Assembly: GCA_002071175.1 (NCBI GenBank)
Contig: MWER01000016.1
Location: 1-64,000 of the forward strand
Direction of reading: 5' to 3'
Length of the DNA: 64,000 bases
Origin: Bacteroidetes bacterium ADurb.Bin037
Lineage (GTDB): Bacteria; Bacteroidota; Bacteroidia; Bacteroidales; UBA932
Part shown: positions 50,781-60,784 of the stretch, one piece after another
How positions within the stretch are numbered: position 1 is the first letter of the stretch
Layout: each line of letters begins with the position of its first letter
Notes under the pieces: generated by a model
Told to the model about the DNA's origin: nothing
Seen by the model: the letters and a program-made list of their open reading frames with translations, nothing else
The model's database searches: none
Program-made: the position numbers and the translations under genes

Positions 50781-53700
50781 ATGGCCTCAATTATTAACAT
50801 CATAGGCAGGATCTTTGGATCGAAGGCGGATAGGGACCTCAAACAGCTTAACCCTTATGTGGATAAGATCAAAAAGGAATACGAGCGGATAGATAAACTG
50901 GATCACGATGCACTAAGAGCGGAAACACAAAAGATCAGGCAGGTTATCCTGGATTTTATTGCTGAGGATGAGAAGGAAAAAGCGGCATTGAGACGGCAGT
51001 TGGAAGATGTGGAAATTGAGATTGAAAAAAAAGAGGAACTTGCCACTGAGGTTGATAAACTCACCAAAAAAATAGATGAAAAGATAGAAGAGATCTTGGA
51101 TCGTGTGCTTCCCCAGGCCTTTGCCATAATGAAATCAACGGCAAGGCGATTCAAGGAGAGCGAAACACTTACGGTTACTGCGACCGATTATGACAGGCAA
51201 CTTTCCACCCATAAAGACTATGTAGAGATCCGCGGAGACAAAGCTGTCTGGCACAACGCCTGGATGGCCGGGGGAAATATGATCACCTGGGACATGGTGC
51301 ATTACGATGTCCAGTTGATAGGAGGTGTCGTGTTGCACCAGGGCAAGATAGCCGAGATGGCTACCGGGGAAGGAAAAACACTGGTAGCTACACTGCCGGT
51401 GTTCCTGAACGCAATGGCCGGTAAAGGAGTGCATATAGTAACCGTCAACGATTACTTGTCCAAACGAGACTCCGAATGGATGGGTCCCCTATATGAATTC
51501 CATGGACTGAAAGTCGATTGTATAGATAAACACCAGCCCAACTCCGAAGAACGTAGAAAAGCATACCGGGCGGATATCACATTCGGGACCAACAATGAAT
51601 TCGGCTTTGATTACCTGAGGGACAACATGGCCATCAATTCCGAAGACCTGGTTCAGCGTAAACACCATTATGCCATTGTGGACGAGGTTGATTCGGTGTT
51701 GATAGACGATGCACGAACCCCCCTGATCATCTCGGGGCCTGTAGCTAAAGGAGAAGATCAGCAGTTCAACGAATTCAGGCCCATTGTTGAGCACCTTTAC
51801 CAGGCTCAGCGCTCCCTTGTGCAGCAATACCTGTCCGATGCACGTAAAATGATTTCTGAAGGGGATGAGGAAAACGGCTCGAAATTATTGTTAAAAGCCT
51901 ATAAGGGACTTCCCAAATACACGCCGTTGATCAAGTATTTAAGTGAACAGGGGATCAAACAGTTACTGCAAAAGACAGAGAATTTCTACATGCAGGACAA
52001 CAACAAGCAAATGCACTTGATTACGGACGATCTGTATTTTGTCATTGAAGAACAACAGAAATCGGTGGATCTTACCGAAAAGGGACATGATATGATCGCC
52101 AAAAAGGTCAGTGAACCGACGTTCTTTATTTTGCCGGACATGGGTACAGAGATCTCTGAACTGGAGAAAAAGAACTTAACCCCGGAGGAAAAAGCGGCAG
52201 CCAAAGATTCCCTTTTAAGCGAATATGCTGTCAAGTCGGAACGCGTTCATACCGTCAATCAATTACTGAAGGCTTATGCCATGTTCGATAAGGACGTGGA
52301 GTACATCGTTATAGACAACAAGATCAAGATTGTAGATGAACAGACAGGCCGTATTTTGGAAGGAAGACGCTATTCTGACGGATTGCATCAGGCGATCGAG
52401 GCCAAAGAACGGGTGAAGGTAGAGGCTGCCACCCAGACATTTGCCACCATCACACTCCAGAATTATTTCAGGATGTACCACAAGTTGGCCGGTATGACCG
52501 GTACGGCAGAGACGGAAGCCGGAGAATTTTGGTCCATATATAAACTGGATGTTGTGGTAATACCTACCAACCGTCCTGTGATCAGGAAAGACGGGGATGA
52601 TATGATATATAAGACCAAACGTGAAAAATTCAATGCAGTCATAGATCATATTATCAATTTGACAAAAGCCAAAAGGCCGGTACTTGTGGGGACGACTTCG
52701 GTTGAGGTGTCCGAATTGCTGAGCCGTATGTTAAAAATGCGTGGTATCAAGCATAATGTGCTCAATGCCAAGCAGCATGCCCGTGAAGCCGAGATAGTGG
52801 CCGAAGCCGGTCGTGCCGGATCGGTTACCATTGCAACCAATATGGCAGGTCGTGGGACGGACATCAAGCTCAGAGAGGGTGTAAGAGAAGCAGGCGGCTT
52901 GGCGATCATAGGTACCGAGCGGCATGACAGCCGTCGTGTAGACAGACAGCTGCGTGGACGTTCAGGGCGTCAGGGAGACCCCGGGTCATCCAGTTTTTAC
53001 GTATCGCTTGAAGATGATCTGATGCGTCTTTTCGGAAGCGGGAGAATCGCTGCGGTAGTTGATAAGATGGGTATGAAAGAAGGCGAGGTTTTGCAACATT
53101 CCATGCTTTCCAGTTCTATAGAGAGAGCCCAGAAAAAAGTAGAAGAAAATAACTTTGGGATCCGTAAGCGTCTTTTGGAATACGACGATGTGATGAACTC
53201 CCAGCGGGAGGTGATCTATACCCGGCGGCGTAATGCCCTTTACGGAGAACGCGTAGATGTGGACGTGGCCAACATGATGTCGGATTTTGCCGAAACTTTT
53301 GTACAGCAGATGGAAGGAGCGGATTATGATGATTTCAGTTACGAGCTGATCCGTATGATATCCATAGAACCGGGTTTTGACCGGGAAACATACCGCAAAG
53401 CCACTTTAGCGGAATTGGCTGCAGAACTGGGACAGCAGATCCAAAAAACCTACACACGAAGGGCAGAGGCGCTTGTGGCACAGGCATGGCCCATTATGAA
53501 GAACATTTACGAAACGCAACGGGCTACCTACGAGAATGTGGTAGTGCCCGTCGGAGATGGGAAAAAGATTTACCAGGTCATCGTCAATATCAAAAAGGCA
53601 TACGAGAGCAAGGGCAAGGAACTGATAAGGGCTATCAACAAGACCATCAATCTTGTGATGATAGATGAATACTGGAAAGAACACTTGCGTGATATGGACG

Positions 53701-54062
53701 ATTTGAAACAAGCTGTCCAGAGTGCAACCTATGAACAAAAGGATCCGTTGCTGATCTATAAATTTGAAAGCTTCAAGCTTTTCAGCGAAATGTTGGAAAG
53801 GATTGCCCGGGAGGTGCTTTCCTTCCTGCTCAAAGCACATATACCGTTGCGCCAGAACCAGGATAGACTGGATAAGGCAGGCAGCGAAAGAAGCCGTACG
53901 GATCTGAGCAACACCCAGACATCGCGTCCCGATTTGCTGACCCAGTCGTCAGAGCCGCGTTCCAACGCTCCGGTCCGTGTAGAAAAGCAAGTGGGAAGGA
54001 ACGATCCGTGTCCTTGCGGCAGCGGTAAAAAGTTCAAACAATGTCACGGTAAAAATATATAA
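50781..54062 (+). CDS. secA: Preprotein translocase ATPase subunit SecA
   Basis: SecA drives protein export through SecYEG. The 1093-residue protein is longer than the E. coli form (901) because of insertions typical of Bacteroidetes SecA (about residues 45-105 and 330-430). Motifs: Walker A A-T-G-E-G-K-T-L near 193-200, D-E-V-D-S-V-L-I-D near 300-308, helicase motif segments such as [11 protein letters not shown] near 685-695, and the C-terminal SEC-C zinc motif [13 protein letters not shown] near 1076-1088. Cytosolic and membrane-associated. lpd begins 14 nt after the stop. Confidence 0.97.
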   Translation: MASIINIIGRIFGSKADRDLKQLNPYVDKIKKEYERIDKLDHDALRAETQKIRQVILDFIAEDEKEKAALRRQLEDVEIEIEKKEELATEVDKLTKKIDEKIEEILDRVLPQAFAIMKSTARRFKESETLTVTATDYDRQLSTHKDYVEIRGDKAVWHNAWMAGGNMITWDMVHYDVQLIGGVVLHQGKIAEMATGEGKTLVATLPVFLNAMAGKGVHIVTVNDYLSKRDSEWMGPLYEFHGLKVDCIDKHQPNSEERRKAYRADITFGTNNEFGFDYLRDNMAINSEDLVQRKHHYAIVDEVDSVLIDDARTPLIISGPVAKGEDQQFNEFRPIVEHLYQAQRSLVQQYLSDARKMISEGDEENGSKLLLKAYKGLPKYTPLIKYLSEQGIKQLLQKTENFYMQDNNKQMHLITDDLYFVIEEQQKSVDLTEKGHDMIAKKVSEPTFFILPDMGTEISELEKKNLTPEEKAAAKDSLLSEYAVKSERVHTVNQLLKAYAMFDKDVEYIVIDNKIKIVDEQTGRILEGRRYSDGLHQAIEAKERVKVEAATQTFATITLQNYFRMYHKLAGMTGTAETEAGEFWSIYKLDVVVIPTNRPVIRKDGDDMIYKTKREKFNAVIDHIINLTKAKRPVLVGTTSVEVSELLSRMLKMRGIKHNVLNAKQHAREAEIVAEAGRAGSVTIATNMAGRGTDIKLREGVREAGGLAIIGTERHDSRRVDRQLRGRSGRQGDPGSSSFYVSLEDDLMRLFGSGRIAAVVDKMGMKEGEVLQHSMLSSSIERAQKKVEENNFGIRKRLLEYDDVMNSQREVIYTRRRNALYGERVDVDVANMMSDFAETFVQQMEGADYDDFSYELIRMISIEPGFDRETYRKATLAELAAELGQQIQKTYTRRAEALVAQAWPIMKNIYETQRATYENVVVPVGDGKKIYQVIVNIKKAYESKGKELIRAINKTINLVMIDEYWKEHLRDMDDLKQAVQSATYEQKDPLLIYKFESFKLFSEMLERIAREVLSFLLKAHIPLRQNQDRLDKAGSERSRTDLSNTQTSRPDLLTQSSEPRSNAPVRVEKQVGRNDPCPCGSGKKFKQCHGKNI

Positions 54063-54076
54063 TTCCGCAATCACAT

Positions 54077-55453
54077 ATGTCATACGATTTAGTAATTATT
54101 GGGTCGGGCCCTGCAGGTTATGTGGCGGCTGTCCGCGCCGCACAGCTTGGTTTCAGTACCGCTGTTATTGAAAAAGGACCCCTTGGCGGGGTGTGTCTGA
54201 ATTGGGGTTGCATCCCCACCAAAGCTTTACTTAAAAGCATTGAAATACTTAACAATGCAAGGAACGCAGGAACATACGGGATCAGGATTCCCGGGACGGT
54301 AGAGCCGGATCTGGCAGCCATCGTTTCCCGCAGCAGGGAAGTTGCCGCACAGATGACCAAAGGCATTGAGTATCTTTTTAAAAAGTATAAGGTGGAGGTG
54401 ATCCGCGAAAGAGGCTCTATTGTTTCACAAGGGAAAGTGTCTGCCGGAAACGAAGTCATTGAAGCCAAAAAGATCCTGATAGCAACGGGATCCAAACCCC
54501 ATTCTTTACCGGGAGCTTCCATAGATGGAAAAAAGATTATCGGATACCGTCAGGCCATGGTCCCGGAGACAATACCTGAAACTATGGCAGTAATCGGTTC
54601 GGGTGCCATAGGGACGGAACTGGCCTATTTCTATCATTGTCTGGGAACAGAAGTCACCCTTATTGAATATATGGACCAATTGGTTCCTACGGAAGATGAA
54701 GATATTGCAGCACAGCTGAGCAGGTCTTTTCGTAAAGCAGGCATAAAGGTGATGACCTCTGCCGGGGTACAGTCTGCCCAAAAGTTTGCACACGGGTGCA
54801 GTCTTGAGGTACATACGAAAAAAGGAGTCGAAAATATTGAGGCCGAAGTGGTGCTTTCTGCCGTAGGAGTCGTGCCTCACACCGCAAATATGGGATTGGA
54901 GGAAACCGGGGTTCACATGACACGAGGAAGGATTATAGTAGATAAGAATTTTATGACATCGGTTCCCGGAATCTATGCTGTGGGAGACGTACTCCCCACA
55001 CCGTCACTTGCCCATCTGGCATCGGCTGAAGCACTTTGCTGCGTGGAACGAATGGCAGGATTGAACGTCCCGGATGTGGATTATGAAAATATCCCGGGAT
55101 GTATTTATGCCACTCCAGAGATTGCATCGGTAGGGTTGCGTGAAAAAGACGCCAAAAAGAAAGGGATCGCGGTAAAAATTGGAAAATATCCTTTTACTGC
55201 ATCCGGAAAAGCCAATGCTGCAGGGGAAAGGGAAGGGTTTGTGAAACTTATATTCGATGCTGCCGACGACCGTCTTCTGGGCGCTCATATCATAGGGGCG
55301 CATGCTACTGAAATGATAGGCGGAATTGTGGCTTCAAGAGGTATGCAGATCAGGACTCATGATCTGATCCACTCTGTTTTCCCTCATCCTACAATGAGCG
55401 AAGGCATTATGGAAGCGGCTGCAATAGCATGCGGTCAATGTACTAACATATAA
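54077..55453 (+). CDS. lpdA: Dihydrolipoyl dehydrogenase
   Basis: The E3 flavoenzyme of 2-oxoacid dehydrogenase or glycine-cleavage complexes, reoxidising dihydrolipoamide with NAD+. The 458-residue protein has the FAD-binding G-S-G-P-A-G-Y near 10-16, the redox-active C-L-N-W-G-C near 40-45, the NAD-binding G-S-G-A-I-G-T-E-L near 175-183, and the C-terminal H-P-T-M-S-E catalytic His-Glu pair near 436-441. No lipoyl-bearing partner is nearby. mgsA follows 12 nt downstream. Confidence 0.95.
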   Translation: MSYDLVIIGSGPAGYVAAVRAAQLGFSTAVIEKGPLGGVCLNWGCIPTKALLKSIEILNNARNAGTYGIRIPGTVEPDLAAIVSRSREVAAQMTKGIEYLFKKYKVEVIRERGSIVSQGKVSAGNEVIEAKKILIATGSKPHSLPGASIDGKKIIGYRQAMVPETIPETMAVIGSGAIGTELAYFYHCLGTEVTLIEYMDQLVPTEDEDIAAQLSRSFRKAGIKVMTSAGVQSAQKFAHGCSLEVHTKKGVENIEAEVVLSAVGVVPHTANMGLEETGVHMTRGRIIVDKNFMTSVPGIYAVGDVLPTPSLAHLASAEALCCVERMAGLNVPDVDYENIPGCIYATPEIASVGLREKDAKKKGIAVKIGKYPFTASGKANAAGEREGFVKLIFDAADDRLLGAHIIGAHATEMIGGIVASRGMQIRTHDLIHSVFPHPTMSEGIMEAAAIACGQCTNI

Positions 55454-55465
55454 TAAGTAAATACC

Positions 55466-55897
55466 ATGTACAGGAAAAATTTGGCCTTGGTAGCTCATGA
55501 TAACAGGAAGAAAGACCTGATAGAATGGGTGAAATTCAACAGGGATCGTTTGTCAAAGCATAAACTGATATGTACGGGAACGACGGGCCATATGGTGGAA
55601 GAGATGACAGGTTTAAGTGTGAAAACGCTCAAGTCGGGACCTTTGGGTGGTGATCAGCAAATGGGAGCCCTGATAGTGGAAGGGAAGATTGACATGCTGA
55701 TTTTTTTCTGGGATCCCATGCAGCCACAGCCACACGATGTAGATGTAAAAGCGTTGCTGCGCATTTCCAGCCTTTACAATATTCCTACTGCCTGTAACCG
55801 GTCAACGGCAGATTTTATCATATCTTCCATCTTGTTTGAAAGTTCTTATGTGCCTATCCGGGAATCCTTCGACGATTACCTGAACAGAAATCTGTAA
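55466..55897 (+). CDS. mgsA: Methylglyoxal synthase
   Basis: Converts dihydroxyacetone phosphate to methylglyoxal and phosphate, a bypass that relieves sugar-phosphate stress. The 143-residue protein has the characteristic L-V-A-H-D start, the C-T-G-T-T-G segment near 33-38, and the catalytic G-P-L-G-G-D-Q-Q near 56-63 followed by P-H-D-V-D near 92-96. Length matches the family. It appears cotranscribed with secA and lpd; a short hairpin (CGGAAA/TTTCCG near 55905) follows but lacks a T-run. Confidence 0.95.
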   Translation: MYRKNLALVAHDNRKKDLIEWVKFNRDRLSKHKLICTGTTGHMVEEMTGLSVKTLKSGPLGGDQQMGALIVEGKIDMLIFFWDPMQPQPHDVDVKALLRISSLYNIPTACNRSTADFIISSILFESSYVPIRESFDDYLNRNL

Positions 55898-55968
55898 GAC
55901 ATCGGAAATGTTTCCGCTAACATAGAATTTATCCGGGGGCATGTCCGGAAAAGTGGACGTGTGTCGGT

Positions 55969-56940
55969 TTAACGTCTTTCCCGGATATGGTAGTGGTTTC
56001 TTTCGGTTGCATTACGCGTGATCAACTCTCCAAGGAAGCCGGCCAGGAAAAGTTGCATTCCCAGAACAATTGCCAGAAGGGATAAATAGAAAAGAGGCTG
56101 GTCGGTAACCGAGCGGAAAGGCAGACCGTGTGATTGCCAGTACAATTTCTGGATGATCAGCCATAGAGCGATTACGCCTCCAAGGATAAACATAAAGGAA
56201 CCTAATAATCCGAAAATATGCATGGGCCTTTTTCCAAAACGGGCAAGAAACCACAAGGAAAGCAGGTCCAAATATCCGTTTACGAACCTGCTCAACCCGA
56301 ATTTGCTCTTGCCGAATTTGCGGCGGGAATGCAGGACCGGTTTTTCCCCGATCCTGGTAAAACCTGCTTCTTTAGCTAGGTAAGGTATATAGCGGTGCAT
56401 TTCCCCATAGACCTCTATGCTCTTGACGACCTCTTTACGGTAAGCTTTCAGACCGCAATTCATATCATGGAGCTTTATACCTGTAACAGCCCTGGCCGTG
56501 GCATTGTAAATGCGTGAGGGTATGTTCTTGGTAAACAGGCCATCCTTACGCTTTTTCTTCCAGCCGGAGACCAGGTCGTATGATCCTTCGGCCACCATTT
56601 GATACAGGGCCGGGATTTCGGCCGGATCATCCTGAAGATCGGCATCCATAGTAATTACAACATCACCCGTAGCTGCATCGAAACCGCAGAAAAGTGCCGC
56701 TGACTTTCCGTAATTCCGGCGGAACCGTATACCATGCACCCTTGGATCCAGGTCGGCTTGTTCGGAAATAAAGGTCCAAGACCCGTCCGTGCTGCCGTCA
56801 TCCACAAAGATTACCTCATATTCGGGAAGGGCGTCACCTTTGTCTCCCAGTGGTGCACTCAGAACTTTTTTGATCCGTTCCAAGAGTTCTGGCAGCGATT
56901 CGCGCTCGTTATACAATGCGATGACTACCGATATATCCAT
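55969..56940 (-). CDS. Family 2 glycosyltransferase, polyprenyl-phosphate type
   Basis: A 323-residue GT2 enzyme of the DPM1/ArnC/GtrB type that transfers a sugar from a nucleotide donor to undecaprenyl phosphate. Catalytic motifs: D-D-G-S-T-D-G-S near 47-54 and M-D-A-D-L-Q-D-D near 97-104. Two C-terminal membrane helices (about 232-256 and 280-302) fit the polyprenyl-phosphate glycosyltransferases. Sugar specificity cannot be told. It follows the DUF4199 gene by 16 nt in the same direction. Confidence 0.9.
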   Translation of the reverse strand: MDISVVIALYNERESLPELLERIKKVLSAPLGDKGDALPEYEVIFVDDGSTDGSWTFISEQADLDPRVHGIRFRRNYGKSAALFCGFDAATGDVVITMDADLQDDPAEIPALYQMVAEGSYDLVSGWKKKRKDGLFTKNIPSRIYNATARAVTGIKLHDMNCGLKAYRKEVVKSIEVYGEMHRYIPYLAKEAGFTRIGEKPVLHSRRKFGKSKFGLSRFVNGYLDLLSLWFLARFGKRPMHIFGLLGSFMFILGGVIALWLIIQKLYWQSHGLPFRSVTDQPLFYLSLLAIVLGMQLFLAGFLGELITRNATERNHYHIRERR

Positions 56941-56956
56941 GGGAAATGAGCTGTTG

Positions 56957-57463
56957 TTAAAAGGGTGTAGTGTTTATTTTGTGCCTGGCTCCGTTGGCTA
57001 ACAGGGAAGACCAGAGCAATCCCAGGATATTGAACCAGACAAACTGCGAAATTAGCAGGATAACAGGCAGGTGTGCAATGAGCTTGTCAATATTGAAGTC
57101 TTCCGAAGTGACCCCTGCCTGCTCAAATCCCATGAGCATGGCGTTGGTGAACTGGGTTGTGGCATCGGGAAATATGAACATCACGTGCAGGTAATAATAA
57201 CTGGCAGCAATAATAGAGGAGCAAAAAGATACCGCCAGTCCGAATTTAAAGGCGTCGGAATAGACATAAGTCTCTTTCCCTTTCCCAAATTCTTTCATGA
57301 AATAGAAAAGCAGACCGATGGTACCGGCCAGTTTGACAATCCAGAATAATATGTTTAACCACCTGGCAGGTGTCATAGCCGCCTGAAGAACCATAAAAAA
57401 GACGGAGACAAGGGCCAGAATGATACCGCAAATGGCGGCTTTGTTCCAAAAATGGTGATTCAT
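56957..57463 (-). CDS. DUF4199 family membrane protein
   Basis: A 168-residue protein with four predicted transmembrane helices (about 8-28, 38-56, 75-97 and 135-160), matching DUF4199, a Bacteroidetes membrane family of unknown function that often accompanies GT2 glycosyltransferases as here. No catalytic motif. A near-match -7 element on the minus strand (TTACTTTG at 57489-57496) lies upstream, divergent from thrS. Confidence 0.82.
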   Translation of the reverse strand: MNHHFWNKAAICGIILALVSVFFMVLQAAMTPARWLNILFWIVKLAGTIGLLFYFMKEFGKGKETYVYSDAFKFGLAVSFCSSIIAASYYYLHVMFIFPDATTQFTNAMLMGFEQAGVTSEDFNIDKLIAHLPVILLISQFVWFNILGLLWSSLLANGARHKINTTPF

Positions 57464-57518
57464 CAGTAAATCGTTAAGGTTTGAAACACAAAGTAACCAA
57501 TTTTTTTAAAAAATACCT

Positions 57519-57526
57519 AACTTTGT
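57519..57526 (+). promoter_or_regulatory. -7 promoter element of the thrS-infC-rpmI-rplT operon
   Basis: TAACTTTG matches TAnnTTTG, 37 nt before ATG 57564. No T-box or obvious attenuator is visible in the short leader. No TTTG occurs at the -33 position. Confidence 0.55.
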
Positions 57527-57563
57527 GGGCTATTATAAAAATGAGCCCTTTTAATATTTTATT

Positions 57564-59501
57564 ATGATTACAATTACTTTTCCCGATAGGAAAACAGGAC
57601 AATATAAAAAAGGCATTTCAGGCTATCAGGTAGCACAGGATATCAGTCCTGCCCTGGCAGCAGCCGTTTTGGCAATGAAAGTGGACGGAATATTGACTGA
57701 TATACGGTTACCGCTGAACAAAGATGCCCATATACATTTTCTTAAATGGGAGGATGAAGAAGGGAAACAGGTTTTCTGGCATTCTTCGTCCCATCTTATG
57801 GCAGGAGCACTGGAAATCCTTTATCCCGGCGTAAAATTTGGAATAGGCCCTTCCATTGAGAACGGCTTTTATTATGACGTTGATCTGGGTGGGGGACGCC
57901 AACTGGTCGAGGCTGATTTGCCCCAAATAGAGGCCAAGATGCTAGAGATGGCTAGAAGCGGGCAGGTCTTCGAACGTAAGGAAATCAGCAAGGAAGAAGC
58001 GCTTAGAACATACGGCGAAAAAGGCGATCCCTATAAATGTGAATTGATTAAAGATTTGGAAGATGGGACCATTACATTTTACACTAACGGTTCTTTTACC
58101 GATCTGTGCAGGGGACCCCATATTCCCGACACATCCAGGATCAAGGCTATTAAACTTACTTCCATAGCGGGTGCATATTGGCGCGGAGACGAAAAACGCC
58201 AGATGCTTACCAGGATATACGGGATAACTTTTCCCAAGAAAACCTTGCTCGATGAATACCTGAAGATGCTTGAAGAAGCCAAAAAGAGAGATCACCGCAG
58301 GCTGGGAAAGGAGCTGGAGCTTTTTGCTTTTTCACAGAGGGTCGGACAGGGACTTCCGCTGTGGCTGCCCCGGGGAGCTGCCCTGAGGGAAAGGCTGGAG
58401 AACTTCCTTAAAGCCGTTCAGAAAATCCATGGTTACCAGCAGGTGATCACGCCGCATATAGGACAAAAGGAACTGTACGTGACAAGCGGGCACTATGCCA
58501 AGTACGGAGCCGACAGCTTCAAACCCATCAAGACACCCCAGGAAGGAGAGGAGTTCCTGCTCAAGCCCATGAACTGTCCGCATCATTGCGAAATATACAG
58601 ATCAAAACCCCGGTCGTACAAAGACATGCCCGTAAGACTGGCCGAATTCGGAACGGTTTATCGTTATGAACAAAGCGGAGAATTGCACGGACTGACAAGG
58701 GTAAGGGGGTTCACCCAGGATGATGCACATATCTTTTGCCGTCCCGATCAGCTAAAGGAAGAATTCTGCAAGGTGATCGACATCGTGCTCTATATATTCA
58801 AGACGTTGAGTTTTCATGATTATACCGTTCAGGTATCGCTCCGTGACAAGGATGACAGGACTAAATATATTGGGTCGGATGACAATTGGGACAAGGCGGA
58901 ACAGGCGATTATAGAAGCCGCTGCTGAAAGGAAACTGGAAACCCAGGTGGTATATGGCGAAGCCGCTTTCTACGGACCCAAACTAGACTTCATGGTTCGT
59001 GATGCCATCGGAAGAAAATGGCAGCTGGGAACGATCCAGGTGGATTACAACCTGCCGGAACGTTTTGAACTGGAGTATACTGGAGCCGACGATAAAAAAC
59101 ACCGGCCCGTTATGATCCATCGTGCACCATTTGGATCTATGGAACGCTTTGTGGCTGTTTTACTGGAACATACGGGTGGAAAATTCCCCTTATGGCTAGC
59201 CCCGGAGCAGGTTGTGGTATTACCTTTGAGTGAAAAATTCAACGATTTTGCTAAAAAAGTTTGTGATTTCTTGAATAATTCCGATCTTCGCGCTTCCCTT
59301 GACGACCGTAACGAGACTGTAGGTAAGCGTATAAGAGAGAATGAGTTGAAGCGTATACCTTATCTGCTGGTAGTTGGAGAGAAAGAAGAATCTGCAGGAA
59401 CCGTGTCGGTACGTCGCCAGGGAGAAGGAGATAAAGGTACCATGAAACTGGAGGAATTTGCCACTTTTCTTCAGAAAGAAATAAATGATTTAACTAACTA
59501 A
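57564..59501 (+). CDS. thrS: Threonyl-tRNA synthetase
   Basis: The 645-residue enzyme has the full-length bacterial arrangement: TGS domain (about 1-62), N2 editing domain (about 65-225, with H-S-S-S-H near 73-77), class II catalytic domain (M-N-C-P-H-H near 335-340 with the zinc cysteine, and H-R-A-P-F-G-S near 514-520), and an anticodon-binding domain (about 540-645). Cytosolic. It heads the classic thrS-infC-rpmI-rplT translation operon; infC begins 15 nt after its stop behind a strong ribosome-binding site. Confidence 0.97.
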   Translation: MITITFPDRKTGQYKKGISGYQVAQDISPALAAAVLAMKVDGILTDIRLPLNKDAHIHFLKWEDEEGKQVFWHSSSHLMAGALEILYPGVKFGIGPSIENGFYYDVDLGGGRQLVEADLPQIEAKMLEMARSGQVFERKEISKEEALRTYGEKGDPYKCELIKDLEDGTITFYTNGSFTDLCRGPHIPDTSRIKAIKLTSIAGAYWRGDEKRQMLTRIYGITFPKKTLLDEYLKMLEEAKKRDHRRLGKELELFAFSQRVGQGLPLWLPRGAALRERLENFLKAVQKIHGYQQVITPHIGQKELYVTSGHYAKYGADSFKPIKTPQEGEEFLLKPMNCPHHCEIYRSKPRSYKDMPVRLAEFGTVYRYEQSGELHGLTRVRGFTQDDAHIFCRPDQLKEEFCKVIDIVLYIFKTLSFHDYTVQVSLRDKDDRTKYIGSDDNWDKAEQAIIEAAAERKLETQVVYGEAAFYGPKLDFMVRDAIGRKWQLGTIQVDYNLPERFELEYTGADDKKHRPVMIHRAPFGSMERFVAVLLEHTGGKFPLWLAPEQVVVLPLSEKFNDFAKKVCDFLNNSDLRASLDDRNETVGKRIRENELKRIPYLLVVGEKEESAGTVSVRRQGEGDKGTMKLEEFATFLQKEINDLTN

Positions 59502-59504
59502 AAT

Positions 59505-59510
59505 AGGAGG
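59505..59510 (+). promoter_or_regulatory. Perfect Shine-Dalgarno sequence of infC
   Basis: AGGAGG lies 6 nt before the ATT at 59517. Most genes of this window have AT-rich upstream regions without such a sequence, so it decides the noncanonical start. ATT starts of infC rely on strong ribosome binding because IF-3 discriminates against non-AUG start codons. Confidence 0.85.
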
Positions 59511-59516
59511 AACAAA

Positions 59517-60125
59517 ATTATCGGAACATCGCACAGACCACACTCTGCTCCGCAGAGAAGGGACAATCAAGGTAGAAATTACAACAGGTCTTCCCGCCAG
59601 GATGACGGCCCCAGGGTCAATACCGAAATTGATGTTCCACAGGTACGCGTTGTGGGTGATAACATTGAAAAACCCGGAATATATCCCATTGCGCAAGCCC
59701 TGAAGATGGCTGAAAGACTAAATCTGGACCTGGTAGAGATTTCACCCCGGACTGATCCGCCGGTATGTAAGATCATTGACTACCAGAAGTTTTTATATCA
59801 ACGGCGCAAAAAAGCCAAAGAGATGAAAGCCCACGCGTCCAAGGTCATCATCAAAGAGATCCGGTTTGGTCCCAATACCGATGAGCATGATTACCAGTTT
59901 AAACTGAAGCATGCCATGGAGTTCCTCAAGGATGGAGCCAAAGTGAAGGCTTATGTTTTTTTCAGGGGACGTTCCATTGTGTTCTCTGAACAGGGAGAAA
60001 AGCTTCTACTGAGGTTTGCGGTGGATTTGGAAGATTACGGCAAGGCAGAACAGATGCCCAAACTGGAAGGCAAACGGATGATCATGATGCTTGCTCCGGT
60101 AAAGACAAATATTAAGAAGAAATAA
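59517..60125 (+). CDS. infC: Translation initiation factor IF-3 (ATT start codon)
   Basis: IF-3 keeps ribosomal subunits apart and checks start codons. The frame, read from ATT 59517, gives 202 residues: a basic Arg/Gln/Asn-rich leader, then the IF-3 N-domain (R-V-V-G-D-N-I near 44-50), the linker K-A-K-E-M-K near 98-103, and the C-domain (K-E-I-R-F-G-P near 113-119). ATT with a perfect AGGAGG at 59505 is the family's well-known autoregulated start; the first ATG-like in-frame alternative (GTG 59652) would delete the conserved N-domain. Only 15 nt separate it from thrS, 27 nt from rpmI. Confidence 0.93.
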   Translation: MIGTSHRPHSAPQRRDNQGRNYNRSSRQDDGPRVNTEIDVPQVRVVGDNIEKPGIYPIAQALKMAERLNLDLVEISPRTDPPVCKIIDYQKFLYQRRKKAKEMKAHASKVIIKEIRFGPNTDEHDYQFKLKHAMEFLKDGAKVKAYVFFRGRSIVFSEQGEKLLLRFAVDLEDYGKAEQMPKLEGKRMIMMLAPVKTNIKKK

Positions 60126-60152
60126 CTATTAATTATATATAAGGAAACAGAT

Positions 60153-60347
60153 ATGCCCAAGATGAAAACCAATTCCGGAGCCAAGAAACGTTTTAAGCTG
60201 ACGGGTACCGGAAAGATCAAGCGGAAACATGCTTATCACAATCATATTTTGACAAAAAAAACAAAAAAGCAGAAACGTAATCTGGCTTATTTCACATTGG
60301 TGGACAAGTCAGACGAAAAGCGCATCAAGAAATTGATCTGCGCCTAA
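60153..60347 (+). CDS. rpmI: 50S ribosomal protein bL35
   Basis: A 64-residue highly basic protein with the L35 signature: [11 protein letters not shown] near 3-13 and K-R-K-H-A-Y-H-N-H near 23-31. It sits between infC and rplT as in nearly all bacteria. An 83-nt gap separates it from rplT; the gap has no clear L20-binding fold that I can identify by eye. Confidence 0.97.
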   Translation: MPKMKTNSGAKKRFKLTGTGKIKRKHAYHNHILTKKTKKQKRNLAYFTLVDKSDEKRIKKLICA

Positions 60348-60430
60348 AACTGCTATTATAATAACCAGATTGCACAGCTGAAAAAGTATCTCAACGGAGG
60401 AGAACGCTGACAATCGCAAAGAATTAAAAA

Positions 60431-60775
60431 ATGCCAAGATCGGTAAATGCAGTGGCCTCGAAGGCCAGACGCAAAAAAATTCTGAAACAGACGAAGGGAA
60501 ATTTTCTGGCACGCCGTAATGTCTGGACGGTAGCTAAAAACACGTATGAAAAGGGCTTGACCTATGCATATCGTGATCGCAGAAACAAGAAACGTAATTT
60601 CCGAGCCCTCTGGATACAGCGTATCAACGCTGCCGCTCGTATGCACGGGATGTCTTATTCCCAGTTCATGGGGAAAGTGAACAAGACAAATATAGGCCTT
60701 AACCGTAAAGTTCTTGCGGACCTGGCCATGAACAATCCCAAGGCATTCGAAGCTATAATCAAATCCATTAAATAG
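60431..60775 (+). CDS. rplT: 50S ribosomal protein bL20
   Basis: A 114-residue basic protein with the L20 features P-R-S-V-N-A-V-A-S near 2-10, [11 protein letters not shown] near 14-24 and N-R-K-V-L-A-D-L-A near 94-102. It is an early assembly protein of the 50S subunit and, in some bacteria, represses its own operon by binding the upstream leader. A GGAGGAGA sequence lies 34-41 nt before the ATG, too far to act as its ribosome-binding site. Confidence 0.97.
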   Translation: MPRSVNAVASKARRKKILKQTKGNFLARRNVWTVAKNTYEKGLTYAYRDRRNKKRNFRALWIQRINAAARMHGMSYSQFMGKVNKTNIGLNRKVLADLAMNNPKAFEAIIKSIK

Positions 60776-60784
60776 ATAGGGGTT

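Noticed and set aside
59652..60125. GTG 59652 as the start of infC
   Set aside because: It would remove most of the IF-3 N-domain, and it has no ribosome-binding site, whereas ATT 59517 has a perfect AGGAGG at the right distance.
60348..60430. L20-binding autoregulatory leader or riboswitch before rplT
   Set aside because: The 83-nt gap shows no convincing pseudoknot or long hairpin by eye; a covariance-model search would be needed.
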